Shown: one piece after another, positions 1 through 9,225 of the stretch
Layout: each line of letters begins with the position of its first letter
Numbering within the stretch: the stretch's first letter is position 1
Source: Rahnella rivi
Lineage (GTDB): Bacteria > Pseudomonadota > Gammaproteobacteria > Enterobacterales > Enterobacteriaceae
Assembly (NCBI RefSeq): GCF_019049655.1
Contig: NZ_JAFMOX010000053.1
Coordinates: forward strand, 62,001 to 126,000
Direction: 5' to 3'
Length of the DNA stretch: 64,000 bases
The notes under the pieces: generated by a model
Told to the model about the DNA's origin: nothing
The model's input: only the letters and a program-made list of their open reading frames with translations
The model's database searches: none
Position numbers and translations under genes: made by a program

Positions 1-1085
1 ATGACGATCTGGCGTTTCTGCAATACACCGGCGGTACCACGGGCGTGGCCAAAGGCGCGATGCTGACACACCGAAATATGCAGGCAAATCTGGAGCAGGC
101 GAAAGCGGCTTATGCGCCTCTGTTGCGTCCCGGCCAGGAGCTGGTGGTGACGGCGCTGCCGCTTTACCACATCTTCGCACTGACCGTAAACTGCCTGCTT
201 TTCCTCGAAATGGGCGGGCGCAGCTTGCTGATCACCAACCCGCGCGATGTGCCGGGAATGGTGAAAGAGCTGGCGAAATATCCGTTTACCGCCATCAGTG
301 GCGTGAATACGTTATTTAATGCGATGCTGAATAACGAAGATTTCCGCGAGCTGGATTTCTCGACGCTGCGCCTTTCTGTGGGCGGCGGAATGTCTGTGCA
401 GAAATCTGTGGCGGATAAATGGGAAAAACTCACCGGCAAGCATCTGCTGGAAGGCTACGGTCTGACCGAATGTTCGCCACTGGTGGCGGGAAATCCGTAC
501 GATCTGAAGCACTACAGCGGCAGCATCGGTATACCGGTGCCCTCCACGGAAATACGTCTGGTCGATGACAACGGTCAGGACGTCGCAGCCGGAGAGCCGG
601 GTGAGTTGCTGGTTCGTGGCCCGCAGGTGATGCTCGGTTACTGGCAACGGCCTTCTGCCACCGATGAGGTGCTAAAAGATGGCTGGTTATCGACGGGCGA
701 TATCGTTACAGTGGACGAGCAGGGTTTTATCAGGATTGTCGATCGTAAAAAAGACATGATTCTGGTTTCAGGTTTCAATGTCTACCCTAACGAAATTGAA
801 GAGGTGGTTTCACAACACGACAAGGTTCTGGAGGTCGCTGCTATTGGCGTACCCAATGACGCGTCCGGTGAAATCGTCAAAATTTGCGTGGTGAAGAAAG
901 ACCCGTCACTGACCAGCGAAGAACTCCTGGCGCATTGCCGCCGGTTATTAACCGGTTACAAAGTACCGAAGATAGTTGAGTTTCGCGATGAATTACCGAA
1001 GTCTAATGTCGGAAAAATTCTCCGACGCGAGCTTCGTGATGAACAGACTAAACCGAAAGCCGACCCCAAACAGGACGCCGCATAA
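1..1085 (+). CDS. fadD: Long-chain-fatty-acid-CoA ligase FadD, 3' part
   Basis: Activates long-chain fatty acids to acyl-CoA with ATP at the inner membrane for beta-oxidation. The frame is open from base 3, so the start lies outside the window. The visible part begins in the AMP-binding signature [12 protein letters not shown], followed by the [10 protein letters not shown] adenylate-forming motif, the STGD motif and the C-terminal [17 protein letters not shown] region with the [11 protein letters not shown] lysine motif. The next gene is rnd, the same neighbour as in E. coli. There is no sign of damage in the visible part. Confidence 0.95.
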   Translation, partial: DDLAFLQYTGGTTGVAKGAMLTHRNMQANLEQAKAAYAPLLRPGQELVVTALPLYHIFALTVNCLLFLEMGGRSLLITNPRDVPGMVKELAKYPFTAISGVNTLFNAMLNNEDFRELDFSTLRLSVGGGMSVQKSVADKWEKLTGKHLLEGYGLTECSPLVAGNPYDLKHYSGSIGIPVPSTEIRLVDDNGQDVAAGEPGELLVRGPQVMLGYWQRPSATDEVLKDGWLSTGDIVTVDEQGFIRIVDRKKDMILVSGFNVYPNEIEEVVSQHDKVLEVAAIGVPNDASGEIVKICVVKKDPSLTSEELLAHCRRLLTGYKVPKIVEFRDELPKSNVGKILRRELRDEQTKPKADPKQDAA

Positions 1086-1120
1086 CGGTTAGCATGCCAC
1101 TCAGTGATGGTCAGACTCCA

Positions 1121-1142
1121 AACGCCGGCGATGTCCGGCGTT
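1121..1142 (+). terminator. Inverted repeat after fadD, possible terminator
   Basis: An 8-bp perfect stem (AACGCCGG/CCGGCGTT) with a 6-base loop lies between fadD and rnd. There is no clear T run after it, so it could be a weak terminator or an mRNA-stabilising hairpin. Confidence 0.4.
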
Positions 1143-1181
1143 GTCACGTTATAACGCAGTTATGATTAAGAGAAATAAGAT

Positions 1182-2303
1182 TTGAATTATCAGTTAATTA
1201 CCACCAATGACGCGCTGGAGCAAGTTTGCCTCCAGGCGAAAGCGCACAGTAAAATTGCGCTGGATACCGAATTTGTCCGCACCCGCACCTATTATCCGCA
1301 ACTGGGTCTGATCCAGTTATTCGACGGCGAGAAGCTGACGCTGATCGACCCGTTACCGATCACGGCCTGGCAGCCTTTTATCGATCTGCTGACCAATCCT
1401 GATGTCGTGAAATTCCTGCACGCCGGCAGCGAAGATCTGGAAGTGTTTCTCAACGCCTTTGGCGTAATGCCGACACCTCTGATTGATACGCAAATCCTGG
1501 CGGCCTTCAGCGGGCGTCCGTTGTCCTGCGGTTTTGCACGTCTGGTAGCGGAAACGACCGGCGTTGAGCTGGATAAAAGTGAATCGCGTACAGACTGGAT
1601 CGCCCGTCCGCTGAGCGAAAAACAGTGCGTCTACGCTGCCGCTGACGTGTGGTATTTATTACCGCTTGCTGACCAGTTGATGAAAGAAACAGAAGAAGCC
1701 GGGTGGATGGATGCCGCGCTGGATGAATGTCTGGCACTGTGCCGCCGACGTAAAGAGGTGCTGCAACCGGAACTGGCATATCTGGAGATCACCAATGCCT
1801 TCCAGCTGCGCCCGCGTCAGTTGGGTTGTCTGAAACTGCTGGCGGCATGGCGTCTTAACCAGGCCCGTCAGCGTGACCTGGCGGTTAACTTCGTGGTACG
1901 TGAGGAGAATCTGTGGCAGGTCGCGCGCTACCAACCCGGTTCACTGGGTGAGCTTGAGTCCCTGGGCCTGAGCGGCCCGGAAATCCGCTATCACGGGCGT
2001 ACGCTGCTGGCGCTGGTGGAAGAGTCGAATGCGCTGGATGAGTCTGAATTGCCTGCGCCGATCCAGAACCTGATTGACCAGTCGGGCTATCGCAAAGTCT
2101 TCAAAGACATTAAAGCGCTTATCCAGACCGTCAGCGAAGAGAGCGGACTGAGTGTTGAACTTCTGGCGTCGCGTCGTCAGATAAATCAATTACTGAGCAG
2201 CCACTGGCAGTTAAAAACCAAAGAATCCCAGCCTGAATTAATCAGCGGCTGGCGCGGTAAACTGTTAGGTGAAAGGCTGGCGGAAATACTGAAAGATTAC
2301 TGA
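1182..2303 (+). CDS. rnd: Ribonuclease D
   Basis: A 3'-5' exoribonuclease that helps mature tRNA 3' ends. The DEDD-y exonuclease domain is visible: ALDTEF (DxE), the aspartate in HAGSEDLEVF, and the YAAAD (YxxxD) motif near residue 158. HRDC-type domains fill the C-terminal half. At 373 residues it has the usual length. The frame begins with TTG; a rare UUG start is also used by E. coli rnd, where it limits expression. It follows fadD by about 100 bp and probably has its own transcription. Confidence 0.95.
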   Translation: MNYQLITTNDALEQVCLQAKAHSKIALDTEFVRTRTYYPQLGLIQLFDGEKLTLIDPLPITAWQPFIDLLTNPDVVKFLHAGSEDLEVFLNAFGVMPTPLIDTQILAAFSGRPLSCGFARLVAETTGVELDKSESRTDWIARPLSEKQCVYAAADVWYLLPLADQLMKETEEAGWMDAALDECLALCRRRKEVLQPELAYLEITNAFQLRPRQLGCLKLLAAWRLNQARQRDLAVNFVVREENLWQVARYQPGSLGELESLGLSGPEIRYHGRTLLALVEESNALDESELPAPIQNLIDQSGYRKVFKDIKALIQTVSEESGLSVELLASRRQINQLLSSHWQLKTKESQPELISGWRGKLLGERLAEILKDY

Positions 2304-2344
2304 GTCATCATTCCCGCAAGGGTAATTAAATTCAGTTGATGAAT

Positions 2345-2377
2345 AAAAAGGGCGGAATTAATTTCGTCCTTTTTTTA
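2345..2377 (+). terminator. Rho-independent terminator after rnd
   Basis: The stem AAAAAGGGCG / CGTCCTTTTT (one G-U pair) with an AT-rich loop is followed by a run of seven T. It lies 40 bases after the rnd stop. The rest of the 2304-2669 gap, beyond this and the hairpin at 2603, shows no ORF, promoter or repeat that I can support. Confidence 0.75.
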
Positions 2378-2602
2378 TTTGTGCATTTTATTTCCGCAAA
2401 CGCCGGAATAATGGACAGGGAAGTGCAACTTAGAATAGGGGCATTAAGCCACAGTAAAGGGAATATCAGCCAGGCTAAATGGGATGAGTCTTAATAGAAG
2501 ATCGGCAGAAAACAGAAATAAAGCAGGGTAAAATGGAAAGCGTGTTTATTTAAACAGTGGGTGGTTATACAGTGTTTAACGAATAACGTCATGTTCAGGT
2601 AA

Positions 2603-2622
2603 CCCCCTGAGCGAGCAGGGGG
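2603..2622 (-). terminator. Hairpin downstream of minE, possible min-operon terminator
   Basis: A perfect 7-bp GC-rich stem (CCCCCTG / CAGGGGG) with a 6-base loop sits about 50 bases past the minE stop. The tail on the minus strand is only weakly T-rich, so termination is inferred from position and stem strength. Confidence 0.5.
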
Positions 2623-2669
2623 ACATTAACCTGGTAAATACACCGTCATAACCTGCAACTCAACTGCTG

Positions 2670-2939
2670 TCATTTAGGCGTTTCTTCCGATTCAGGCAAG
2701 GTGACGTTCAGCTCAAGCACTGAAATATCATCCCCTTTTTGCTCAAACTGAACCTGCAACATCTCCGGATCGATCTTAATGTATTTACAGATCACCGCCA
2801 AAATATCACGTTTCAGATCAGGCAAATAGGAGGGTTCGCTGTCCCCCCTGCGTCGCTCTGCTACGATGATCTGTAGCCGTTCCTTGGCTATATTGGCTGT
2901 CGGCTTTTTACGGGACAGAAAGAAATCTAACAAGGCCAT
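2670..2939 (-). CDS. minE: Cell division topological specificity factor MinE
   Basis: Stimulates MinD ATPase and drives the pole-to-pole Min oscillation that places the Z ring at midcell. At 89 residues it has the canonical MinE length. The N-terminal [12 protein letters not shown] membrane-targeting segment and the following [16 protein letters not shown] anti-MinCD helix are clear, followed by the beta-rich dimerisation domain. It is the last gene of the leftward minC-minD-minE operon, with only 3 bases between it and minD. Confidence 0.97.
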   Translation of the reverse strand: MALLDFFLSRKKPTANIAKERLQIIVAERRRGDSEPSYLPDLKRDILAVICKYIKIDPEMLQVQFEQKGDDISVLELNVTLPESEETPK

Positions 2940-2942
2940 GGT

Positions 2943-3755
2943 TTATCCCCCAAAAAGGCGTTTCAGGAAACTCTTCTTCTCTTCCTCAATAAAACGGAAC
3001 GCACGTTCTTCACCAAGCAAACGGCTGACGGTGTCATCGTACGCTTTGCCTGCATCGGATTCCTGATCCAGAATCACCGGCTCGCCCTGGTTGGACGCGC
3101 GCAGCACTGACTGGTCTTCAGGGATCACACCCAACAGTGGAATACGCAGAATTTCCAGCACGTCTTCCATGCTCAGCATATCGCCACGGCTTACGCGACC
3201 CGGGTTATAACGAGTGAGAAGCAGATGTTCTTTGATAGGCTCTAAGCCTTTCTCCGCACGACGGGATTTAGACGATAAAATGCCCAAAATGCGGTCTGAG
3301 TCACGAACGGAAGAGACTTCAGGGTTGGTGGTGATGATCGCTTCATCGGCAAAATACAGCGCCATCAGCGCGCCGGTTTCGATGCCCGCAGGGGAATCGC
3401 ACACCACGAAGTCAAATTGCATTTCGTTTAAATCATTGAGGATTTTTTCGACGCCTTCGTGCGTCAGCGCGTCTTTATCACGCGTTTGAGAAGCCGGAAG
3501 AATGAACAGGTTATCGGTGCGCTTATCTTTAATCAGCGCCTGATTCAGCGTGGCATCGCCCTGGATAACGTTAACGAAGTCATACACCACGCGGCGTTCA
3601 CAGCCCATGATCAGATCCAGGTTACGCAAACCAATATCGAAATCGATAACAACAGTCTTCTTGCCTTTTTGAGCTAAACCGGTAGCGATGGCCGCGCTTG
3701 AAGTGGTCTTGCCAACGCCCCCTTTACCCGATGTAACAACTATGATGCGTGCCAT
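2943..3755 (-). CDS. minD: Septum site-determining ATPase MinD
   Basis: Membrane-associated ATPase that recruits MinC and is released by MinE. I chose the ATG at 3755, giving 270 residues as in E. coli, with an AAGGAA Shine-Dalgarno about 8 bases upstream; a longer TTG-started frame adds six residues and overlaps that site. The deviant Walker A (SGKGGVGKTT, residues 9-18, with the signature Lys11) and Walker B region are present. The C-terminus ends in the amphipathic membrane-targeting helix KKSFLKRLFGG. Confidence 0.97.
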   Translation of the reverse strand: MARIIVVTSGKGGVGKTTSSAAIATGLAQKGKKTVVIDFDIGLRNLDLIMGCERRVVYDFVNVIQGDATLNQALIKDKRTDNLFILPASQTRDKDALTHEGVEKILNDLNEMQFDFVVCDSPAGIETGALMALYFADEAIITTNPEVSSVRDSDRILGILSSKSRRAEKGLEPIKEHLLLTRYNPGRVSRGDMLSMEDVLEILRIPLLGVIPEDQSVLRASNQGEPVILDQESDAGKAYDDTVSRLLGEERAFRFIEEEKKSFLKRLFGG

Positions 3756-3779
3756 GAATGGATTCCTTGTCAAAAGGGC

Positions 3780-4469
3780 TTAGTTTAAAGGTTGTATGGT
3801 TAACACGTTATTTATCAGGCTGAGGCGCGCGGCCTGACCGAGATAGTCGGCCGGGATTTGATCACTCAACCAGTACTGCCCTGCGATAGAAACCAGCTCA
3901 GCGCCCAGCAGTGTGCAAAAAATCTGACAATTTGCATCCCCTGCGGCACCTGCCAGTGCTCTTCCTCGCATCATGCCGTAGATGTGGATATTGCCATCGG
4001 CAATCAGTTCCGCACCTGCGCTGACGCTGCTCGTCACAATGAGGTCGCTGTTACGGGCATAAATCTGTTGGCCGGATCTGACCGGCGTACTGACAATGCG
4101 GGTTTTAGCCGGGGCATTATCGGGTACGACAGGGACGGGCGGCTCGGCGGCGATACGCTGTGCACGGCCTTCACTCAGCAGCGGTAAACCGGTGCGGGAA
4201 AGTGCGCGTTTTTGCTTTTCGTCTTTGCAACCACTGATGCCAACAACGCGAAAGCCTGCAGAAGCGACAGCCTGTTGAATGTCTTTCCAGTTTGCGTCAC
4301 CACTGAGTGATGCAACGTTGATAACAACAGGGGCATTTTTCAAAAAGGCCGGAGCTTGCTCCACTTTTTCCTGTAATGCCTGGTAAATAACCTCAGGTTG
4401 TGAACTATGTAAATGAACAACCGATAAGGTAAAACTGCTGCCTTTTAGTTCTATTGGCGATTGTGACAT
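3780..4469 (-). CDS. minC: Septum site-determining protein MinC
   Basis: Inhibitor of FtsZ assembly, delivered to the membrane by MinD. The 229 residues show the N-terminal FtsZ-inhibiting domain (from [17 protein letters not shown]), a proline-rich linker near residues 107-120, and the C-terminal beta-helical MinD-binding domain with the [15 protein letters not shown] and DGNIHIYG segments. It is the first gene of the operon, 24 bases upstream of minD and divergent from ycgL across a 136-bp region that must hold the promoters of both. Confidence 0.96.
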   Translation of the reverse strand: MSQSPIELKGSSFTLSVVHLHSSQPEVIYQALQEKVEQAPAFLKNAPVVINVASLSGDANWKDIQQAVASAGFRVVGISGCKDEKQKRALSRTGLPLLSEGRAQRIAAEPPVPVVPDNAPAKTRIVSTPVRSGQQIYARNSDLIVTSSVSAGAELIADGNIHIYGMMRGRALAGAAGDANCQIFCTLLGAELVSIAGQYWLSDQIPADYLGQAARLSLINNVLTIQPLN

Positions 4470-4605
4470 CTATCCTGACTCAGTCTCAGCAACTCTAAAT
4501 CCCCGGAATACCACTCGGGGGGCGATATTCCGATGTACATTAAGCATGGTATAGTTACAGTTATATCTCCGCAAGCCGCCGTTTCAATTAAATAGAGTTA
4601 AAAAA

Positions 4606-4878
4606 ATGTTTTGTGTGATCTATAGAAGTACTAAACGCGACCAGACTTATCTGTATGTCGAAAAAAAAGACGATTTCTCTCGCGTGCCTGAAGAATTACT
4701 TAAAGGTTTTGGCGTGCCACAGTTCTCAATGATGCTCAATCTGGCGAACCGCGAAAAATTGGCCACGGCGGATATTGCCAAAGTCCGTCAGGCACTCGAA
4801 GAACAAGGTTATTATTTGCAAGTGCCACCGCCGGTTGAAAGTTTATTGAACATGCACCTCAGCGACAGCAATAAATAA
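4606..4878 (+). CDS. ycgL: YcgL domain protein
   Basis: A 90-residue conserved gammaproteobacterial protein of the YcgL family; its molecular role is not firmly established. The N-terminus [20 protein letters not shown] and the PEELLKGFG and PPPVESLLN segments fit the family. It is divergent from minC, a neighbourhood conserved in many Enterobacterales. Confidence 0.9.
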   Translation: MFCVIYRSTKRDQTYLYVEKKDDFSRVPEELLKGFGVPQFSMMLNLANREKLATADIAKVRQALEEQGYYLQVPPPVESLLNMHLSDSNK

Positions 4879-5001
4879 TCCTTTCCTGACATTAGTTTCG
4901 GCATTTCCCGAACTTTCGGACCTCATAACTTGCATTCATCGTTGTAGTATCTAAAGCTTACAGCGATGAATCATTTTTAGAATGTCAAAAGGAAGAGTTT
5001 G

Positions 5002-6180
5002 ATGAAATTGTCGGCACTGGCAGTATTAACGCCCCTGATTATCCTTAGCGGTTGCGCAGCGCAGAAAGCCACCTCCGGGCAACCCGCCACACAGCCAGCG
5101 GCTGCCGCTCAGGCACCCGCATCAACGCCGCCAGCCGCCCCTGCCAAAACCTCACTGGCAGAACAGGGAAGGGATCCGGCAGAATTTCCGGCTTACGTCG
5201 AACAACTGAAAGCCCAGGCACTGGCGCAAGGTATCAGCCAGCAAACCCTCGACAGCACCTTCGCTAATATCCATTTCGTGGATCGCGTCATCAATTCCGA
5301 CCGTAATCAGCTGGAAAAGAAAATTACCCTCGACGATTACCTGACCCGCGTTCTGCCTGAGTGGAAAATCAAAGCCGCACAGGAGCAGTATCAGAACAAC
5401 CTGCCAGCACTGAAACAGGCAAGCGCGCGCTACGGCGTGCAGCCTCAGTACATTGTGGCGCTCTGGGGAATGGAAAGCAGCTTCGGGAAGATCCAGGGTA
5501 AAGAGGATGTGTTCTCTGCGCTGGCGACGCTGGCCTTTGAGGGGCGCCGCGAAGCCTTCTTCACCAAAGAGTTTATGTCGGCGCTTAAAATCGTCGACTC
5601 CGGTCACGCCACCAGCGACATGATGAAAGGCTCCTGGGCAGGCGCGATGGGGCAGTCGCAGTTCATGCCAAGTTCTTATCTGAACTACGGCGCTGACGGC
5701 AATGGCGACGGCAAAATCGATATCTGGAAAAATACCGACGACGTCTTTGCTTCTACTGCGAACTACTTATCAAAAGAAGGCTGGAAGAATAATCAGGGAT
5801 GGGGTCAGGAAGTCAAACTTCCGGCTAATTTTGATGCCAGCCTGGCGGGTCTGAAAAACAACCAGATGCATCCGGCCAGCTACTGGCAGCAGCAGGGCAT
5901 TACGCAGGCAGACGGCAGCCCGCTGGCTTCCACCGCCACACGTGCATGGGTGATTACGCCGGATGATGTGCAGGGCCGCGCGTTCCTGGTTTACGATAAT
6001 TTCCGCACTATCATGCACTGGAACCGCTCAACCTATTTTGCACTGAGCATCGGCATGATGGCTGACGGCATTATGGGCGGGCAGACACAGGCACCGCTAG
6101 CCTCCGGCGAGCTGGCACCTGCGCCTTCAGCGCCGTCCGCACCACTGGCACCTGCGCCGCATAATCCGTTCAGCGGCTAA
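5002..6180 (+). CDS. Membrane-bound lytic murein transglycosylase, MltB family
   Basis: Cleaves the MurNAc-GlcNAc bond of peptidoglycan from the inner face of the outer membrane. The start is the ATG at 5002, after an AAGGAAGAG ribosome site; an in-frame TTG directly before it is unlikely. The N-terminus is a lipoprotein signal with lipobox LSGC (Cys18), then an Ala/Pro-rich linker. The MltB domain carries the catalytic glutamate in LWGMESSFG (about residue 158) and the AGAMGQSQFMPSSY block. The C-terminal 30 residues are a low-complexity Pro/Ala tail. It is followed by ycgM after 24 bases. Confidence 0.9.
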   Translation: MKLSALAVLTPLIILSGCAAQKATSGQPATQPAAAAQAPASTPPAAPAKTSLAEQGRDPAEFPAYVEQLKAQALAQGISQQTLDSTFANIHFVDRVINSDRNQLEKKITLDDYLTRVLPEWKIKAAQEQYQNNLPALKQASARYGVQPQYIVALWGMESSFGKIQGKEDVFSALATLAFEGRREAFFTKEFMSALKIVDSGHATSDMMKGSWAGAMGQSQFMPSSYLNYGADGNGDGKIDIWKNTDDVFASTANYLSKEGWKNNQGWGQEVKLPANFDASLAGLKNNQMHPASYWQQQGITQADGSPLASTATRAWVITPDDVQGRAFLVYDNFRTIMHWNRSTYFALSIGMMADGIMGGQTQAPLASGELAPAPSAPSAPLAPAPHNPFSG

Positions 6181-6204
6181 GGCTTTTTAACAAGGAGTCA
6201 CGTT

Positions 6205-6861
6205 ATGTACCAACACAGAGACTGGCAGGGCGCATTACTGGATTTTCCGGTAAACAAGGTGGTGTGTGTCGGCAATAACTACGCCGATCATATTAAAGAG
6301 ATGGGCAGTCAGGTGTCTGCGGAGCCGGTGGTGTTTATCAAACCGGAAACGGCGCTGTGCGATATCCGCCAGCCCATCGCGCTGCCCCCGGGTCTGGGTT
6401 CGGTACATCACGAAGTTGAACTGGCGGTGCTTATCGGCACGCCATTGAAACAGGCGACGCCAGACAGGGTCGCAAACGCCATTGCCGGATACGGCCTGGC
6501 GCTTGATCTGACGCTGCGCGATTTGCAGAGCCAGTTCAAAGCCGCCGGTCAGCCGTGGGAAAAGGCCAAAGGTTTCGATGGTTCCTGCCCGATGAGCGGT
6601 TTTATTCCGGTGAGTGAGTTTGGTGATGCCCAACAGGCGGAGTTGCGCCTGCTGATTAACGGCGAGCTGCGTCAGGAGGGGAACACGCGCGATATGCTGA
6701 CGCCTGTCCTGCCGCTGATCGCCTACATGAGCCGTTTCTTCACCCTGCGCGCCGGTGACATTATTTTGACCGGTACGCCGCATGGCGTTGGCCCGTTAAA
6801 AGCGGGGGATGAAATCTGCGCTACACTGAACGGTAAGGACGTCACCACCCGCGTGATCTGA
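6205..6861 (+). CDS. ycgM: Fumarylacetoacetate hydrolase family protein YcgM
   Basis: The FAH fold acts on acylpyruvate-type or oxaloacetate-type substrates with a divalent metal. The 218 residues match the compact YcgM form. Visible motifs include GNNYADHIKEM, FIKPETAL, the metal-binding HHEVELAVLIG segment, LTLRDLQ with its conserved aspartate, KGFDGSCPMSGF, and ILTGTPHGVGPL. An AAGGAG site precedes the ATG. It is probably cotranscribed with the lytic transglycosylase gene upstream. Confidence 0.92.
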   Translation: MYQHRDWQGALLDFPVNKVVCVGNNYADHIKEMGSQVSAEPVVFIKPETALCDIRQPIALPPGLGSVHHEVELAVLIGTPLKQATPDRVANAIAGYGLALDLTLRDLQSQFKAAGQPWEKAKGFDGSCPMSGFIPVSEFGDAQQAELRLLINGELRQEGNTRDMLTPVLPLIAYMSRFFTLRAGDIILTGTPHGVGPLKAGDEICATLNGKDVTTRVI

Positions 6862-6877
6862 GATAATTTTCCTCTGC

Positions 6878-6896
6878 GCCGGAGTGCGTTTCCGGC
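6878..6896 (+). terminator. Hairpin between ycgM and ycgN
   Basis: A 6-bp GC stem (GCCGGA/TCCGGC) with a 7-base loop lies shortly after the ycgM stop. The tail is only partly T-rich, so it may be a weak terminator. Confidence 0.4.
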
Positions 6897-6967
6897 GGCT
6901 TTGCTTGCATCTGCGGCGCAAAGCGTCTATATAAGCACCCTCATTTTACTTCTACCGGATGCACACT

Positions 6968-7417
6968 ATGACTGAACCCGCTTTTTGGCAGCAAAAGACG
7001 CTGCCTGAAATGACTAACGAAGAATGGGAAGCATTGTGCGACGGTTGCGGGCAATGCTGTTTACACAAGCTGATAGATGAAGACACGGATGAAATCTATT
7101 TCACCAACGTCGCCTGTAATCAGCTGAACATCAAATCCTGTCAGTGCCGCAACTATGAGCGTCGTTTTACGCTTGAAGAAGACTGCATCAAACTGACCCG
7201 CGAAAACCTGACCACCTTCGACTGGTTGCCGCCGACCTGCGCCTACCGTCTGATTGGCGAAGGTAAACCGCTGTTTCCGTGGCACCCGCTGCTGAACAAA
7301 GCCTCTAAATCCGCGATGCACACTGCGCAGATCTCCGTGCGTTATATCGCTGTACGCGAAGATGACGTGGAAGACTGGCAGGATCACATCCTGAATAAGC
7401 CAAGCTGGGCGAAGTAA
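6968..7417 (+). CDS. ycgN: YcgN family cysteine-cluster protein
   Basis: Conserved small protein of the UPF0260/YkgJ-type cysteine cluster group, presumed to bind a metal or Fe-S centre; function unknown. The cysteines are visible in CDGCGQCC, the [14 protein letters not shown] block and PPTCAYRL. I prefer the ATG at 6968 because it aligns with the E. coli protein and has a GGATG site 8 bases upstream; an in-frame ATG at 6959 would add three residues. The last codons lie inside the prophage attachment core, so insertion kept the reading frame and stop codon intact. Confidence 0.9.
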   Translation: MTEPAFWQQKTLPEMTNEEWEALCDGCGQCCLHKLIDEDTDEIYFTNVACNQLNIKSCQCRNYERRFTLEEDCIKLTRENLTTFDWLPPTCAYRLIGEGKPLFPWHPLLNKASKSAMHTAQISVRYIAVREDDVEDWQDHILNKPSWAK

Positions 7418-7419
7418 CT
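7397..7419. other. attL core
   Basis: This 23-bp sequence containing the last codons and stop of ycgN is repeated exactly at 47986-48008. With eight more matching bases on the left and one mismatch (7396 against 47985), the similarity spans 32 bp. It lies 24 bases from the integrase stop codon, the expected place for attL. Confidence 0.92.
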
Positions 7420-7443
7420 ACATGAAGTGAATGAAGAATTTCA

Positions 7444-8727
7444 TCACTGTGATACTGCGCGGGGCATATACGGGGCATCACCCGTAAATCCTGCGTTTAA
7501 AATCTCCATTTGATTGTTGTTGTTTTCGCTCATCCATTTCCCGTAAACGCTGTAAACCATCTGTGATGAAGTATGTCCCATTTGGTTTGCAACAAAGTTT
7601 GGATTAGCTCCTGCACTTAGTGCCCAGCATGCGAATGTGTGACGAGTTTCATACGCTTTCCTGTGGCGTATGCCGGCTTTCTTCAATGCGAAATTCCACG
7701 TCCCACTAAATACACCAGGCGAGTACCAGTCCCCGCCCATTCCGTTACGAGCGGATAGGCGAGGGGAGAACACGAAGGTGCAATCATCTTTACGAATTCT
7801 GCCGAACTCTCGAAGGTAAACATCTACCGTAATTTGCTTGCCCATCCTTGTCAGTGCCATCTGCTCCTTCAATGCTTCAATAGCCGCATTCGTCAGCTTA
7901 ATTGTCCGATTCCCACTTTCCGTTTTCGGAGGCGTAAAGTGGTTAACAACAGCCATATTGCGAGTGATGGTTATTGTCCATTCCTGCAGATCAATATCCT
8001 CCCATGCAAGCGCACATATCTCTCCATGCCTCATCCCGGTATTGACTGCGAGACGCCAGATGTTCTTCACCTGAAGTGACGGTGCAACTTCTATCAGGCG
8101 CGAATACTCATCTCTGGTTAGAGGGTCTGGCTCAGACTTACTCTTCTTCAGTGGAGTGATCCCCTTCAATGGCGAGCGCTCTACGTATCCATTTGCTACA
8201 GCAAATTCCATCATCCCCGCAAAGCATGACATATAGACGTTTACCGTCCTTACCGATCTCCCTTTCTTTAACTGCCTCGTCTTCTGGTGAATTCCAGATA
8301 TCTGAAAACCCGTCAGCAACTCCCTTCTCAGACCAAGAACCATTTCATTTGTTATAGACAAAACGAGCCTGTCTTCACCGATGATCTCAGAACATATCTT
8401 TATGTAAGACCTGTACCTGTTAATCGCATTTTTAGTTATCTCCATCGCCTTCAGTGCCAGCCATTTATCAGCAAGCTGACTCACCGTCACGTATTGCTGA
8501 GCTACCCCAAATTTATGCAGATTCTTTGAGCCAGGGAATTGTGCAGCATAATTGAAGTTGCCAATCTTTATGGCATAACGAACTGACTCTCTTAGCTCGC
8601 CGGCCATGCGTCTATTCTTTGCTGTGTCTGGTACACCAAGGTTTTCCCTAACTCTTTGCCCCTGATAGATGAACCACACGCGCAACAATCCACAGTGGTT
8701 CTCTACCCCAGTAGGATAATCAGCCAT
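7444..8727 (-). CDS. int: Tyrosine-recombinase integrase
   Basis: Catalyses site-specific integration at the ycgN end. I start it at 8727 (MADYPTG): a GAGGAA site lies 8 bases upstream, and the longer frame to 8805 would overlap the excisionase gene. The N-terminal region (FIYQGQRVRENLGVP) resembles the arm-binding domain of DUF3596-type integrases. A SAM-like core-binding domain follows. The catalytic domain shows the first arginine in NTGMRHGEICALAW, the second in YETRHTF, the histidine in MGHTSSQM and the nucleophile in VYSVYGKW. The 427-residue length is normal. Confidence 0.94.
   Translation of the reverse strand: MADYPTGVENHCGLLRVWFIYQGQRVRENLGVPDTAKNRRMAGELRESVRYAIKIGNFNYAAQFPGSKNLHKFGVAQQYVTVSQLADKWLALKAMEITKNAINRYRSYIKICSEIIGEDRLVLSITNEMVLGLRRELLTGFQISGIHQKTRQLKKGRSVRTVNVYMSCFAGMMEFAVANGYVERSPLKGITPLKKSKSEPDPLTRDEYSRLIEVAPSLQVKNIWRLAVNTGMRHGEICALAWEDIDLQEWTITITRNMAVVNHFTPPKTESGNRTIKLTNAAIEALKEQMALTRMGKQITVDVYLREFGRIRKDDCTFVFSPRLSARNGMGGDWYSPGVFSGTWNFALKKAGIRHRKAYETRHTFACWALSAGANPNFVANQMGHTSSQMVYSVYGKWMSENNNNQMEILNAGFTGDAPYMPRAVSQ
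7461..7477 (+). repeat. Left copy of a 17-bp repeat near attL, candidate integrase arm site
   Basis: The sequence GGGGCATATACGGGGCA lies within the 3' end of int and recurs with one mismatch at 47842-47858 in the same orientation just inside attR. Each copy contains two GGGGCA units 11 bases apart. Position close to both ends suggests arm-type recombinase binding sites; this is inference. Confidence 0.45.
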
Positions 8728-8761
8728 CCTCATTTCCTCATTTGTTGATAGGAGAGGGCAT

Positions 8762-9010
8762 TTAAGCAGAAATCTTCCTGCGGATCGCCGGCCGCTGTCT
8801 CTCAACCCAATTATCGATCTCCTGCCGGTTATACATTATTGGGCTGTTTTGCTTGGGATTGAGGTCGGGGGCAACGTGACGGTACTCACGACCTTCCATC
8901 CATGAACTTCGTCTTGCGTGTTGGATCATGTGCTTAGTCATGCCGGTTAGAGACATTAGCAAATCTTCCGAGACCCATTTGCTCGGGCTCATGTGAATAA
9001 CATTGTCCAT
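8762..9010 (-). CDS. xis: Excisionase-like protein
   Basis: An 82-residue protein directly upstream of int on the same strand. The segment SKWVSEDLLMSLTGMTKHMIQHARRSSWMEGREYRHV and the ending MYNRQEIDNWVERQ match the winged-helix excisionase type found in lambdoid prophages (DUF1233/Exc-like), where the second helix reads DNA. It should bend attL/attR DNA and direct Int towards excision. It lies at the end of the PL operon, so it is expressed on induction. Confidence 0.85.
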   Translation of the reverse strand: MDNVIHMSPSKWVSEDLLMSLTGMTKHMIQHARRSSWMEGREYRHVAPDLNPKQNSPIMYNRQEIDNWVERQRPAIRRKISA

Positions 9011-9021
9011 GCTTACCTCTG

Positions 9022-9222
9022 CTATTTACCCTCAGCCACCCGATGAACCCAAACGCAAAGCCACAGCCACACTTCATGACCTGATGGGCATAGTGGCTTA
9101 GCTTGGTTGGCGTATTTATCGAGCAACTGACGGAGAGTGTGGTGGTTGTTTTTACTGCGGAGTTCGGTGAGGAGTTTCTTTGCGATGCTTCTGACTGCGT
9201 TGTCGGCCTCTTCTGGCGTCAT
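9022..9222 (-). CDS. Small prophage protein of unknown function
   Basis: 66 residues, no recognised domain. Rich in charged residues at the N-terminus and ending in a Trp-rich stretch (EVWLWLCVWVHRV). A TGGAG ribosome site overlaps the end of the upstream gene, which indicates translational coupling inside the early left operon. Confidence 0.6.
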   Translation of the reverse strand: MTPEEADNAVRSIAKKLLTELRSKNNHHTLRQLLDKYANQAKPLCPSGHEVWLWLCVWVHRVAEGK

Positions 9223-9225
9223 GGG

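Noticed and set aside
7397..7419. tRNA gene as integration target
   Set aside because: The attachment core is the 3' end of the ycgN coding sequence; no tRNA-like fold is seen there or elsewhere in the window.
7444..8805. Integrase reading from 8805
   Set aside because: It overlaps the excisionase gene; the ATG at 8727 has a proper ribosome site and a typical N-terminus.
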